Source of the DNA: Pyramidobacter porci
GTDB lineage: Bacteria > Synergistota > Synergistia > Synergistales > Dethiosulfovibrionaceae
DNA: 64,000 nucleotides
Assembly: GCF_009695745.1 (NCBI RefSeq)
Contig: NZ_VUNH01000007.1
Location: 1-64,000, forward strand
Direction: 5' to 3'
Every line of letters starts with the position of its first letter. The first letter of the stretch is position 1. The notes below the pieces were generated by a model. That model was not told the DNA's origin and made no database searches. It saw nothing but the letters and a program-made list of their open reading frames with translations. Made by a program: the position numbers and the translations under genes. This document shows, piece after piece, positions 25,736 through 34,953 of this stretch.

Positions 25736-26945
25736 GAGGAGCGGCGTTTCCGGAACCGTGCCTTTCTCCGTATGTTTCTCGGTCGGCGCCGTGCTTTTCA
25801 GCTCGCATGCCGGCGGCGGTTTCGCCTCGGGCAACCAGGCGTTCCAGAATTTTGTCACTTCCGGCTGGCTCGGCCCGTTCTCCGCCGTCTTCTGCATGCT
25901 GATTTTCACGCTGACGATCAAAGAGGCCATGTTCATGTACAACAGCCGCCGGCTGACCAGCTACAAACAGCTCTTCGAAACGCTCTACCACCCTTTCGGC
26001 CGGATCGAGATCTTCTTCGAGGTCTTCTTCTACATCATGGTGCTCATGGCGGTCGGCGCCGCGGTGGCAACCGCAGCAGCCACGCTGAACGCGTATTTTC
26101 CCTTCGGCGGCGCCAGCTATTACTGGTATGTCGTCGCGGTCGGGACCGCGGTCATGTTCTGCACGATCTTCGGCGCCGGTCTGGTGCGCAAGGCCTCGAC
26201 GATCATGGGCCTGGGCATTCTCATCAGCGCCGTTGCCATCTTTGTCGCCGGCATTTTCAAAGCGCCTCACCTGGCCCGGGAATTCGCCGTCAGCTACGCC
26301 TCCGACGGATTCTCCAAGCTGCCTCGCGCCGTCTGGATCGCCTTCAACTACGCCGGTTTCCAGTGCGTCGTCATTCCCACCATGATCGTCTGCGGCACGC
26401 CGCTGACCAGCCGCCGCGCCTGCGCCAGATCCATGCGGATCTCCTTCGCGCTGAACGCCGTGGCGCTGGCGCTCTCGGTGATCATGCTCACCGGCTGGGC
26501 GCCCGTGTTCACCGCCCTTCCCAAAGGCGCGACGATCCCCACGCTGACCAGCTGCCGCGCGATGGACATCCCCTGGCTCTCCGGCACTTACACGGTCTGC
26601 CTGCTGCTCTGTCTGATCTCCACCGGCGTGACCACCGTTTTCGGATTCACGGCCCGCTTCGAGAAGATGAAAATCTTTTCCGGCATCGAGAGCGCTCCCG
26701 TGCGCTGCGCTTTCGTTTCCGGAGCGATCATCGCCGCGGCTATGACCGTCTCCATGGCCGGGTTGACCAACATCATCAAGTACGGTTACGGCTACTGCGG
26801 CTACCTGGCCATCGCCATCGTCGTCGTGCCGTTCCTCACCGTGGGGGCGTACAAGAATCGCCGTTTCGTCAGGGAGCATCCCGAATACGACGGGCGCGAG
26901 GGCAGCTCTGTCGAAACGGCCGTGACGGCCGCGGCGGGGGACTGA
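25728..26945 (+). CDS. YkvI-like membrane protein, probable amino acid transporter
   Basis: This 405-residue protein has about 10-11 membrane segments. The N-terminal FSSHAGGGFASGNQAF resembles the glycine-rich first helix of YkvI-type (COG3949) proteins, which share the LeuT-like fold of sodium-coupled amino acid transporters. The start is GTG at 25728 with AAGGAGG at 25712-25718. The upstream leader peptide rich in leucine suggests control by a branched-chain amino acid, which in turn suggests such a substrate (inference). It overlaps the 51-residue gene upstream. Confidence 0.75.
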   Translation: MDKRSGVSGTVPFSVCFSVGAVLFSSHAGGGFASGNQAFQNFVTSGWLGPFSAVFCMLIFTLTIKEAMFMYNSRRLTSYKQLFETLYHPFGRIEIFFEVFFYIMVLMAVGAAVATAAATLNAYFPFGGASYYWYVVAVGTAVMFCTIFGAGLVRKASTIMGLGILISAVAIFVAGIFKAPHLAREFAVSYASDGFSKLPRAVWIAFNYAGFQCVVIPTMIVCGTPLTSRRACARSMRISFALNAVALALSVIMLTGWAPVFTALPKGATIPTLTSCRAMDIPWLSGTYTVCLLLCLISTGVTTVFGFTARFEKMKIFSGIESAPVRCAFVSGAIIAAAMTVSMAGLTNIIKYGYGYCGYLAIAIVVVPFLTVGAYKNRRFVREHPEYDGREGSSVETAVTAAAGD

Positions 26946-27149
26946 CGCGGGATCTTCGCAAGAATATCTGGCTGTTTTTAAAAAGCCGGACGCAAGGGAG
27001 CTCCGAGGGAGCGCCACAAAGCGAACCGCGCGGGCGCGGCAGCCGGGGGAGTCCCGAGCGACTGAACTCTCTCGCATCTCCCGGCAAACGGTGTTGATTA
27101 CGTCCGATCGAGAATCAGCACGAAACGAAATCAAAGGAGCGCGTATTCA

Positions 27150-28229
27150 ATGAAAAGAACTTTATTTCCCGGCTACACCATTGGCACTGACGCCTACAGA
27201 GACATCGTTGCCATCTGTTCCGCCTGCGGGCGCAGAGCCGTGATCATCGGCGGCAAGCGGGCCCTCGCGGCCGCGGAGGCAAAAATCCGCGCCGCCGTCG
27301 AAGCTTCCGCGATCTTCATCACCGACGTACAATGGTACGGCGGCGAAGCATCGCTGGAAAACATCGAACGGCTGGCGGCCATCCCCTCTGTGCAGGCGGC
27401 CGACATGATTTTCGCCGTCGGCGGCGGCAAAGCCATCGACACCTGCAAGGTGCTGGCGCACCGCACCAACCGCCCGTTCTTCACGTTCCCGACGATCGCT
27501 TCGACCTGCGCTTCCTGCACCAGCCTCGGTATCCTGTATCATCCCGACGGCTCGCTGCGCGAGTATTCGTTCTCCAAAGTCCCCTGCCGTCATATCTTCA
27601 TCGATCCGCAGATCATTGCCGACGCCCCCGCTCAATACCTCTGGGCCGGCATCGGCGACACGATGGCCAAGTATTACGAAAGCACCACGTCGTCGCGCGG
27701 GTGCAGTCCCGAACATTCCGACGCCATGGGCATCTGCATGAGCGCCATGTGCGCCGAGCCCATGCTGAAATGGGGCGCTCAGGCCCTGAAAGACTGCCGC
27801 GCCCATGCCGTCACCGCCGCACTGACCGAGGTCATTCTCGGCATCATCGTCTCCACCGGCCTGGTCTCCAACTTCGTACAGGTCGATTTCACCACCGGCG
27901 CCGCCCATGCGATGTACAACGGCTTCACCGTTTTGCCCGAAGTCGAAGAGAACGGCCATCTTCACGGCGAGATCGTGGCCTACGGCATCCTCATCCTGCT
28001 GCTGATGGACAAACGTCTGGACGAGTTCGAGAAAGTCTATCGATTCAACCGCACGATGGGTCTGCCTACGTGCCTGAAAGATATCAACACCGCCGAGGAC
28101 AGAGTTCCCCAGGCGGCCGACAAGGCGCTGAAAGGCATCGACGTACGCGTCTACCCCTACGAGGTCACCAAGGACATGATCATCGCCGCCGTCCGCCAGC
28201 TCGAAGAGTACAGCGCCGCGAACAGATAA
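27150..28229 (+). CDS. Glycerol-dehydrogenase-like (GldA/HcxA family) metal-dependent dehydrogenase
   Basis: This 359-residue protein has the iron-containing-alcohol-dehydrogenase fold of the GldA branch. The NAD-binding stretch is FAVGGGKAIDTCK. Metal ligands are the aspartate of GIGDTMAKYYE and the histidines of GAAHAMYNGF and HLHGEIVAYG. The FPTIASTCASCTSLGI segment matches glycerol dehydrogenase and the HcxA/YbdH 2-oxo-acid reductase group. The substrate could be glycerol, another diol, or a 2-hydroxy acid. It has AAAGGAG upstream, lies 204 bases downstream of the YkvI-like gene with no clear terminator between, and ends in a strong terminator. Confidence 0.85.
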   Translation: MKRTLFPGYTIGTDAYRDIVAICSACGRRAVIIGGKRALAAAEAKIRAAVEASAIFITDVQWYGGEASLENIERLAAIPSVQAADMIFAVGGGKAIDTCKVLAHRTNRPFFTFPTIASTCASCTSLGILYHPDGSLREYSFSKVPCRHIFIDPQIIADAPAQYLWAGIGDTMAKYYESTTSSRGCSPEHSDAMGICMSAMCAEPMLKWGAQALKDCRAHAVTAALTEVILGIIVSTGLVSNFVQVDFTTGAAHAMYNGFTVLPEVEENGHLHGEIVAYGILILLLMDKRLDEFEKVYRFNRTMGLPTCLKDINTAEDRVPQAADKALKGIDVRVYPYEVTKDMIIAAVRQLEEYSAANR

Positions 28230-28272
28230 CGTTCGAGGAACCGCGGAGCAAACCGTGCACGAGCTGCCGCAC

Positions 28273-28329
28273 AGAGCCCGGAGTGATTGCGCTCGCCTGT
28301 CGCGGGCGTTCAATCACTCTGGGCTCTTT
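28273..28329 (+). terminator. Intrinsic terminator after the GldA-like gene
   Basis: 17-base arms (agagcccggagtgattg at 28273-28289 and its near-complement at 28311-28327, one mismatch) followed by TTT. Confidence 0.8.
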
Positions 28330-28449
28330 GTGCTTTCATGGAAGGATATCTCGCGATGCGCCGATGATTATTTTTTCAAAAGCAGCGCGAAAAAGTACGA
28401 AGATTCCCGTCTTAATCAGATCGATCGCAGGCTTACCGGCAAAAATTTT

Positions 28450-30060
28450 CTATTCACATTCGGGCGTCCGGTAACGCAAAACCCGTCCCGCGCGCTCGCC
28501 GGTCGTTTTGCCGCGGCAGGCGCTGAGGCGGCCGCCGACCCATACGGCTTCGACGCCCACGGGCGGGGCCATGGGTCGTTCGTAGGTGCCGCCGTCGAGA
28601 ACCGTTTCCGGGTCGAAGAGCACCAGGTCCGCGTCCATGCCGGGGCGAAGGACGCCTTTGCCGCTCAGGCCGAGGCGCGCCGCGGGCAGCGACGTCATTT
28701 TGCGCACGGCCTCTTCCATGGAAAAAAGTTTCAGCTCGCGCGCGTAGCGTCCGAGAACGCGCGGGAACGTGCCGCTGTAACGCGGATGCACGAATTCTTC
28801 CGGCGCGGCGACCGCGCCGTCCGAGCCGATCATCACCAGCGGATCGACGATGACGTTGCGGACGTCCTGCTCCGTCATCGTGAAGTAAACGCCGTGATCG
28901 GCCCCCCGATTGCGGAGGATCACTTCGAGCAGCGCCTCGAGCGGATCGGTCCCCATTTTCCGGGCAGCGTCCTCGAGGTTCATGCCGCGGTATTCGGGCG
29001 TGAGCGGAAGCTCGCCGAGCACGATCCCCTTTGCGCCGCCGCCGTGCTCCATCGTCTTGCGCCAGCGTTCCGAGTCCGCCATTTCGTCGTGCAGCGCCCG
29101 CCGCGCCTCGGGATCGGACAGAAGCTTCACGATGCCGGCAACGCCGCCCGAATGCACCCGCTTGGGCATCAGCGAGCGCAGATTGGAGCTGGCCGCCGTG
29201 TAAGGATACTGATCCACGGTGATGTCCAGCCCCTCGGCGCGGGCGGCGCGGATGATGGAAAAAAGATATCGGGCCATGCTGGGACGGTCGCTCTCGCGCG
29301 CCTTGAGATGCGCGATCTGGGCCGGGATACGGTTGACGCGCGCCACGTTGATCGTCGCGCGCACGCTCTCGGGCGACTTGTCGGCCTGATTCCTCATGTG
29401 CGATACGTACAGGCCGCGGCGCTTCGTCAGGCCACCGGCGACGAACTCGAGCTCTTCGTCGGAAGAGTAAATTCCAGGAGGGTACGCCAGACCGCTGCTC
29501 AGGCCGAACGCGCCTTCTTCCATGCTCTGTTCGACGAGCGCTCTCATGCGCTCCAGCTCTTCGCGCGACGGCTCGCGGCTGTCGAAGCCCATCACGCAGA
29601 GGCGCACCGTCCCCTGACCGACAAACGAACCGGCGTTGACGCCGAGCGGTTGGCGTTCGAGGCGCGCCAGCCATTCGCCGAAGCTGTTCCAGTCCCAGCC
29701 CACGTCGTGCCCGCTCTTGGTCACGCCGGCGTACTCGTCCAGCTCCGCTTTGCGCTCGGGGCAAATCGGCGCGGGACTGATGCCGCACTGTCCCATGATC
29801 ACCGAGGTGACGCCCTGCAGCATGACGTTGGCAGCCTCGGCGTTGTAGATCATGCCGAAATCCGCGTGGCTGTGAATGTCGATGAAACCGGGAGCGAGCA
29901 TCAGCCCTTCGGCTTCGATCGTCTCGTCGTTGCGCCCGGCGTTGATGCCGCGGCCGACGGCGGCAATCTTTCCGTCTTCCGTCCGCAGGCTGCCCCGAAA
30001 CCACACCGCTCCGGTTCCGTCGCAGATTTTCGCGTTATGGATGAAATAATTTCGCGCCAC
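28450..30060 (-). CDS. N-acyl-D-amino-acid deacylase family amidohydrolase
   Basis: This 536-residue protein matches D-aminoacylases. The metal-binding HxH is at 63-65 (DIHSHADF), the metal-ligand cysteine at residue 92 in GQCGISPAP, the SSGLAYPPGIYSS segment follows, and further histidines lie in SHMRNQ and IAHLKA, with the late aspartate in MIGSDGAVA. The enzyme hydrolyses N-acyl-D-amino acids or D-dipeptides with zinc. The start is GTG at 30060 with GGGAG nine bases upstream. It is divergent from the peptide ABC importer, which may feed it with peptides. A TTGTATACAA palindrome lies 64 bases upstream. Confidence 0.85.
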   Translation of the reverse strand: MARNYFIHNAKICDGTGAVWFRGSLRTEDGKIAAVGRGINAGRNDETIEAEGLMLAPGFIDIHSHADFGMIYNAEAANVMLQGVTSVIMGQCGISPAPICPERKAELDEYAGVTKSGHDVGWDWNSFGEWLARLERQPLGVNAGSFVGQGTVRLCVMGFDSREPSREELERMRALVEQSMEEGAFGLSSGLAYPPGIYSSDEELEFVAGGLTKRRGLYVSHMRNQADKSPESVRATINVARVNRIPAQIAHLKARESDRPSMARYLFSIIRAARAEGLDITVDQYPYTAASSNLRSLMPKRVHSGGVAGIVKLLSDPEARRALHDEMADSERWRKTMEHGGGAKGIVLGELPLTPEYRGMNLEDAARKMGTDPLEALLEVILRNRGADHGVYFTMTEQDVRNVIVDPLVMIGSDGAVAAPEEFVHPRYSGTFPRVLGRYARELKLFSMEEAVRKMTSLPAARLGLSGKGVLRPGMDADLVLFDPETVLDGGTYERPMAPPVGVEAVWVGGRLSACRGKTTGERAGRVLRYRTPECE

Positions 30061-30123
30061 ATTCTTCAGCTCCCTATCCGCAAGATAAAGTTTTCCGCTT
30101 TTCGTCGCGCTGACGCCGTGTAT

Positions 30124-30133
30124 TTGTATACAA
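30124..30133. promoter_or_regulatory. TTGTATACAA palindromic operator (second copy)
   Basis: A perfect copy of the palindrome at 22198-22207, in the divergent region between the D-aminoacylase-like gene and the peptide importer operon. Confidence 0.55.
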
Positions 30134-30471
30134 CATATTCTTTTCGCTCGCTGATTTCAGACCGTCTCAAACATTGGCCGGCAAACTACTTTATTAGATT
30201 TCCAAGGCTTTTATGCGCTGTCAAGGCACCTTCGGGACCGTAATGCATTTTTTATAGCTTTATGATATACTGTGCACAAACATGGCAAAGTAAAATTTTA
30301 CGTTAAGAATCTAATTTCGATAACATCGCGTGCCTTTCATGAACTCCAGACGGCGCTCCGCTTTCGCTCGTTTTTCGAAAACAGGAGCGGCCGTTTCGTT
30401 TGACGGGAAAAACACAAACGCCGCCGTTTGTGTGGAAATAATTTTCTGAAATAAAGGGAAGGGAGAACCGC
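30134..30471. other. Divergent intergenic region before the peptide importer operon
   Basis: No gene is seen. A TATACT (30266-30271) could be a -10 for the importer, without a clear -35. A 9-base perfect hairpin (30412-30420 / 30425-30433) with a 4-base loop lies 39 bases before the first start codon and has no T-run. It may affect mRNA stability or initiation. Confidence 0.35.
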
Positions 30472-31401
30472 ATGCTCAAGTACACGATCCGAAGGCTTAT
30501 TTTGCTTGTCCCCGTTCTCGCGGGCGTAGCGCTGCTGGTTTTCACGCTGCTGTACATCACGCCCGGCGATCCGGCGCGCATGGCTCTGGGGGAGGACGCG
30601 CCGCAGGAGGCGGTCGAGCAGTTCCGCAAAAACTACGGGCTCGACGATCCGTTCTTCGTGCAGTTCGGGCGATACTGTTACAAGGCCCTGATCCACGGCG
30701 ACATCGGCAACTCGTACGTCACGAAGTCGTCGGTGAGCGAGGAGATCCTCACCCGTTTCCCCACTACGCTGAAACTCGCTTTCTGGGCGGTCGTGCTCGG
30801 CGTGGCGCTGGGGCTGCCTTTCGGCATCATCTGCGCAATCCGGCAGTATTCGATCTTCGACTCGGTGTCGATGGTGCTGGCGTTGATCGGCGTGGCCATG
30901 CCCAACTTCTGGCTGGGCGTCCTGCTGATCCTGCTCTTCTCGGTCAAGCTGAACTGGCTGCCGCCTTCCGGCTTCACGACGTTCGCCGAAATGGCGATGC
31001 CCGTCTTCACGCTGTCCGGCGGCACGCTGGCCGTGATCACTCGCATGACCCGTTCCAGCATGCTGGAGGTCATCAAGTCGGATTACGTGCGCACGGCGCG
31101 CGCCAAGGGGCAGCGCGAGTCGCTGATCATCTGGCGGCACGCTTTGCCGAACGCGCTGATCCCAATTTTGACGATCGTCGGCATGCAGTTCGGCGGCCTT
31201 CTGAGCGGCGCGATCCTGACGGAGACGGTATTCTCCATCCCCGGCGTCGGCCGTCTGATGGTGGAGTCGATCAAGATGCGCGATTTCCCCGTGGTTCAGG
31301 GCGGCGTGCTGTACATCGCGCTGGTTTTCTGCTTCATCAATCTGGCCGTGGATCTGCTGTACGCCTGGGTCGATCCGCGCATCAAGGCAAAGTACCGCTA
31401 G
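30472..31401 (+). CDS. dppB: Peptide/nickel-type ABC transporter permease (DppB-like)
   Basis: This 309-residue membrane protein has the DppB architecture: N-terminal RRLILLVPVLAGVALLVF helix, the ITPGDPA-like segment, and the EAA loop with RTARAKGQ near residue 205, followed by ALPNALIPILTIVG. It forms half of the import channel. The gene starts a compact operon of permease, permease, ATPase, ATPase, small membrane protein and binding protein. AAGGGAGAA precedes the ATG. Confidence 0.95.
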   Translation: MLKYTIRRLILLVPVLAGVALLVFTLLYITPGDPARMALGEDAPQEAVEQFRKNYGLDDPFFVQFGRYCYKALIHGDIGNSYVTKSSVSEEILTRFPTTLKLAFWAVVLGVALGLPFGIICAIRQYSIFDSVSMVLALIGVAMPNFWLGVLLILLFSVKLNWLPPSGFTTFAEMAMPVFTLSGGTLAVITRMTRSSMLEVIKSDYVRTARAKGQRESLIIWRHALPNALIPILTIVGMQFGGLLSGAILTETVFSIPGVGRLMVESIKMRDFPVVQGGVLYIALVFCFINLAVDLLYAWVDPRIKAKYR

Positions 31402-31413
31402 GAGGCCTTTTCG

Positions 31414-32268
31414 ATGCTTCTCAAGAAAAACAGCATGCTGCGTCTGACGCTGGTGCGTCTCAGAAGAAACCATCTGGCCATGATCGGCCTGGCGATCGTG
31501 CTGACGCTGATCTTCGTGGCCGTTTTCGCCGATTACATCGCGCCGTTCAAATATTCGCGCCAGCATCTGCGCGAAACGCTGCAGGCGCCGAACGCCAAGT
31601 ATCTGCTGGGCACCGACGAGTTCGGGCGCGACGTCTTGAGCCGTTTGATCTATGGCGCCCGCGTCTCGCTGCAGGTCGGACTGGTGGCCGTTTCCATTTC
31701 GCTGCTCGTGGGCGGATCGCTGGGCGCGATCGCCGGCTTTTACGGAGGCAAACTCGACAACCTGATCATGCGCCTGATGGACGTGCAGCTAGCCGTGCCT
31801 TCCACGCTGCTGGCCATCGCGATCGCGGCGGCGCTGGGGCCGGGGCTGTTCAATCTGATGATCGCCGTCGGCATTTCCTCGGTGCCGCGGTTCGCGCGCC
31901 TGCTGCGCGCCTCGGTGCTCTCGGTCAAGGAAATGGAGTTCGTCGAAGCGGCGCGAGCCATGGGCGCCAGCGATTTCCGCATCATCGTGCTGCATATCCT
32001 GCCGAACTGCTGCGCGCCGCTGATCGTCCAGGCGACGCTGAGCGTCGCCAACGCGATCCTGTCGTCGGCGTCGCTGAGCTTCATCGGCCTTGGCATCCAG
32101 CCTCCCTATCCCGAGTGGGGCGGCATGCTGTCGAGCGCCCGCGATTACCTGCGCAGCAGCCCGTATCTCAGCATGTTCCCCGGCATCGCCATCGTCGTCA
32201 CGATCATTGCCCTGAACTTCATCGGCGACGGTCTCCGCGACGCGCTGGATCCCAAGCAGAAACGATAA
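31414..32268 (+). CDS. dppC: Peptide/nickel-type ABC transporter permease (DppC-like)
   Basis: This 284-residue protein with the DppC N-terminal helix, the YLLGTDEFGRDVLSRLIYGAR signature in the first third (LGTDEFGRDVLSR), and the EAA loop EAARAMGASDFRI, which docks on the ATPases. It is the second channel subunit. It follows dppB by 12 bases, with AGGAGG in the gap. Confidence 0.95.
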   Translation: MLLKKNSMLRLTLVRLRRNHLAMIGLAIVLTLIFVAVFADYIAPFKYSRQHLRETLQAPNAKYLLGTDEFGRDVLSRLIYGARVSLQVGLVAVSISLLVGGSLGAIAGFYGGKLDNLIMRLMDVQLAVPSTLLAIAIAAALGPGLFNLMIAVGISSVPRFARLLRASVLSVKEMEFVEAARAMGASDFRIIVLHILPNCCAPLIVQATLSVANAILSSASLSFIGLGIQPPYPEWGGMLSSARDYLRSSPYLSMFPGIAIVVTIIALNFIGDGLRDALDPKQKR

Positions 32269-32282
32269 ACGGAGAGAAAACC

Positions 32283-33281
32283 ATGGCAGACTTTCAGAAA
32301 AAACTCCTCGATATCCGCGATCTGACCGTTCAGTTCGACACCGACTCCGGCGTCGTTCACGCCGTCAACCATCTCAACATGCAGCTGGAAGAGGGCAAGG
32401 CGCTGGGGTTCGTCGGCGAGACCGGGGCCGGCAAGACGACGACCGCTCTGGCGATCCTGCAGCTGATCCAGTCGCCTCCCGGCGAGATCACCAGCGGCGA
32501 GATCTGGTTCAAGGGGCAGAACGTGCGCGAGATGACGGAAGCGGAGCTGCGCAACATGCGCGGCCGCGAAATCGCCATGATCTTCCAGGATCCGATGACG
32601 TCTTTGAACCCGATCATGACGGTGGAGGAGCAGATCATGGAGATGATCTCGCTCCACTCCGACCTGAAGGGCGGCGAGGTCCGCGAGCGGGCGCTGGAGA
32701 TGATGCGCCTCGTCGGCATCCGCCCCGAACGGGGCAAAGACTATCCGCACCAGTTCTCCGGCGGCATGCGCCAGCGCGTCGGCATCGCCATCGCTCTGGC
32801 CTGCAAGCCCAGCCTGCTGATCGCCGACGAGCCGACGACGGCGCTCGACGTGACGATCCAGGCGCAGGTGCTGGAGCTGATCAAGGAGCTGCAGAAGCAG
32901 GTCAGGACTTCCATGCTGCTGATCACTCACGACCTCGGCATCGTCGCGGAAACGTGCGACAGCGTCGCTATCATGTACGCTGGGCATCTTGTGGAATACG
33001 CGGACATCCGGCATCTGTACGGCAATCCGCTGCACCCTTACACGCAGGGGCTGTTCGACGCGGTTCCCGACCTCGAAAGCCCGATTAGCGAAAAACTCGC
33101 CGTCATTCAGGGGCTTCCGCCCGATCCCACCAATCTGCCGCGCGGCTGCAGCTTTTCGCCCCGTTGTCCCTACGCTCGGGAGGAATGTCTCGAAAAACCC
33201 TGCGGCATGAGGGAAATCGAGCCCGGCCATTTCATCGACTGTTACTTCCCGCAGGCATATAAGGGAGGCTCGCGCGCATGA
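32283..33281 (+). CDS. dppD: Peptide ABC transporter ATP-binding protein (DppD-like)
   Basis: This is a 332-residue ATPase with Walker [10 protein letters not shown] near residue 43, signature [10 protein letters not shown], Walker [13 protein letters not shown] and the switch histidine in LITHDLG. The C-terminal oligopeptide domain contains [11 protein letters not shown] with the cysteines typical of the Dpp/Opp ATPases, some of which bind an iron-sulfur cluster. The ATG at 32283 follows GGAGAG. The frame upstream overlaps dppC and is not coding. It drives import with DppF. Confidence 0.95.
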   Translation: MADFQKKLLDIRDLTVQFDTDSGVVHAVNHLNMQLEEGKALGFVGETGAGKTTTALAILQLIQSPPGEITSGEIWFKGQNVREMTEAELRNMRGREIAMIFQDPMTSLNPIMTVEEQIMEMISLHSDLKGGEVRERALEMMRLVGIRPERGKDYPHQFSGGMRQRVGIAIALACKPSLLIADEPTTALDVTIQAQVLELIKELQKQVRTSMLLITHDLGIVAETCDSVAIMYAGHLVEYADIRHLYGNPLHPYTQGLFDAVPDLESPISEKLAVIQGLPPDPTNLPRGCSFSPRCPYAREECLEKPCGMREIEPGHFIDCYFPQAYKGGSRA

Positions 33282-34264
33282 TCGGCACAATCGAAAAAAC
33301 AGATTCCATCGTCGAGGTCCGGCGCCTGAAGAAGTACTTTCAGGTCGCGGGCGGCCTGCTTCACGCCGTGGACGACGTGACCGTTTCCATTCCCCGCGGC
33401 AAAACGCTGGGGCTGGTCGGCGAGTCGGGCTGCGGCAAGTCGACGCTCGGGCGCGTGGTGATCGGCCTGATCGGCGCCACCGGCGGCGAGATCTTCTTCA
33501 ACGGCAAGGACTCGCTCAAGTACAGCCCCGCCGAGCGCGTCCAGTTCCGCAAGCACGCGCAGATCGTCTTTCAGGATCCCTTTTCGTCGCTGAACCCGCG
33601 CATGACCGTCTCGCAACTGATCGCCGAGCCGATGGTGATCAACAAGGCGTACGCCCAGCGCTCCGAACTGGACCGCAAGGTCAAGAAGCTCATGGACACG
33701 GTGGGGCTGGCGGAACGCCTGATCAACTCGTTCCCGCACGAGCTGGACGGCGGACGCCGCCAGCGCATCGGCATCGCCCGCGCTCTGGCGCTGGAACCCG
33801 AGTTCATCGTGCTGGACGAGCCCGTTTCGGCGCTGGACGTGTGCATTCAGGCCCAGATCCTCAACCTGCTGGGCGAGCTGAAAAAGGAACGCGGTTACAC
33901 GTATCTGTTCATCTCCCACAATCTCAGCGTCGTGCGCTACGTCTCCGACGAGATCGCCGTCATGTATCTCGGCCAGGTCGTGGAAAAAGCCGATAATCTT
34001 CGCCTCTTCCAAGATCCCGTACACCCCTACACGCAGGCGCTTCTCTCGGCCATTCCCGTGGCGCGGCTGAACCGCAAGAAAAACCGCATCCTCCTCGAAG
34101 GCGACGTGCCCAGCCCTGTCAATCCGCCGCCAGGCTGCCGTTTTGCCGGACGCTGCGCTTACCGGCAGGACATCTGCACGAAACAGACGCCGGAGCTTCA
34201 GGAGATCGAACCGTCTCACTTCGTCGCCTGCCACTTCGCGCGGAATTTGAGAGTCCACGCCTGA
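33278..34264 (+). CDS. dppF: Peptide ABC transporter ATP-binding protein (DppF-like)
   Basis: This is a 328-residue ATPase with Walker A GESGCGKST near residue 48 and Walker B FIVLDEPVSALD. The signature region reads ELDGGRRQRIG, where the canonical form is SGGxxQR. The serine is replaced by aspartate, a mild variation. The C-terminal GCRFAGRCAYRQDIC resembles the cysteine motif of partner ATPases. Its ATG overlaps the dppD stop (ATGA), indicating translational coupling. Confidence 0.95.
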   Translation: MIGTIEKTDSIVEVRRLKKYFQVAGGLLHAVDDVTVSIPRGKTLGLVGESGCGKSTLGRVVIGLIGATGGEIFFNGKDSLKYSPAERVQFRKHAQIVFQDPFSSLNPRMTVSQLIAEPMVINKAYAQRSELDRKVKKLMDTVGLAERLINSFPHELDGGRRQRIGIARALALEPEFIVLDEPVSALDVCIQAQILNLLGELKKERGYTYLFISHNLSVVRYVSDEIAVMYLGQVVEKADNLRLFQDPVHPYTQALLSAIPVARLNRKKNRILLEGDVPSPVNPPPGCRFAGRCAYRQDICTKQTPELQEIEPSHFVACHFARNLRVHA

Positions 34265-34268
34265 CGAC

Positions 34269-34859
34269 ATGAGCACGCTGCCGCACGGTCAGGATGCCGG
34301 CGACGCCGCGCTGCGCTGGTTCACCGGCGTGCCGCTGGGGACGAATCCGCTGATTCTGCTCGATTTCGTCACGCTGCTGGCGATCGCCTGGGTTGTTTCC
34401 TGGGGCGCGCTGATCGCGACGCAGTTTGTCCTCGGCAGGTACGTGGACGTTTCGCATTACAAAGGCGCTGCCGTCGTCGCATCCTATCTCTCACTGGTCT
34501 TCATCGGCTTTTACTGCGTGATCTGTTTCGTCATCACGCGCAATCGCTACGCGGCGCTGTACCGCTGCGACCGCGCCGCGATCCTGTGCGAAAACATGCG
34601 CTGCAATCCGCGGGCTTTGGAACGGCGGCTGCTCCGTTTTACGGCGTATCCCATCGAACCCGTGCGCGCCCCTATCCGCAGCGTGGAGCGCCGGGTTTTA
34701 TGGAAAGACGTGACGAAGGCGCGGAAGATCGACGACCTGCGCGTGGTCGTCCTCAAGGGAAAACGCGGCACATTGATGCGGGTGTACTGTCCCGACGAGG
34801 AGATTTACGCCCGGGCGCTCGCGTTCATCGCGGAGCGGACGGGCGTCGCCGCCGCGTAA
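34269..34859 (+). CDS. Membrane protein of unknown function inside the dpp operon
   Basis: This 196-residue protein has two membrane helices at about residues 28-50 and 68-90, then a cytosolic part of ~100 residues. The end, from SVERRVLWKDVTKARKID to the C-terminal IYARALAFIAERT helix, has the strand-rich then helix pattern of bacterial PH-like (bPH) domains. This is a weak assignment. It starts 4 bases after dppF and precedes the binding protein gene, so it is part of the operon. Dpp operons usually lack such a gene. It might anchor or regulate the importer. Confidence 0.65.
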   Translation: MSTLPHGQDAGDAALRWFTGVPLGTNPLILLDFVTLLAIAWVVSWGALIATQFVLGRYVDVSHYKGAAVVASYLSLVFIGFYCVICFVITRNRYAALYRCDRAAILCENMRCNPRALERRLLRFTAYPIEPVRAPIRSVERRVLWKDVTKARKIDDLRVVVLKGKRGTLMRVYCPDEEIYARALAFIAERTGVAAA

Positions 34860-34953
34860 GCGAGCGGATTTTTCCCAAAAGGTTTTTACCTTGCCGGCAT
34901 GGGCCGGCGAGGCGGGCTCCATCAGCTTGATCATTTCGAAAGGAAGTGTGTTT

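Noticed and set aside
28255-30243. 660-codon plus-strand open frame
   Set aside because: Antisense to the D-aminoacylase-like gene, which has all metal ligands; composition is shadow-like.
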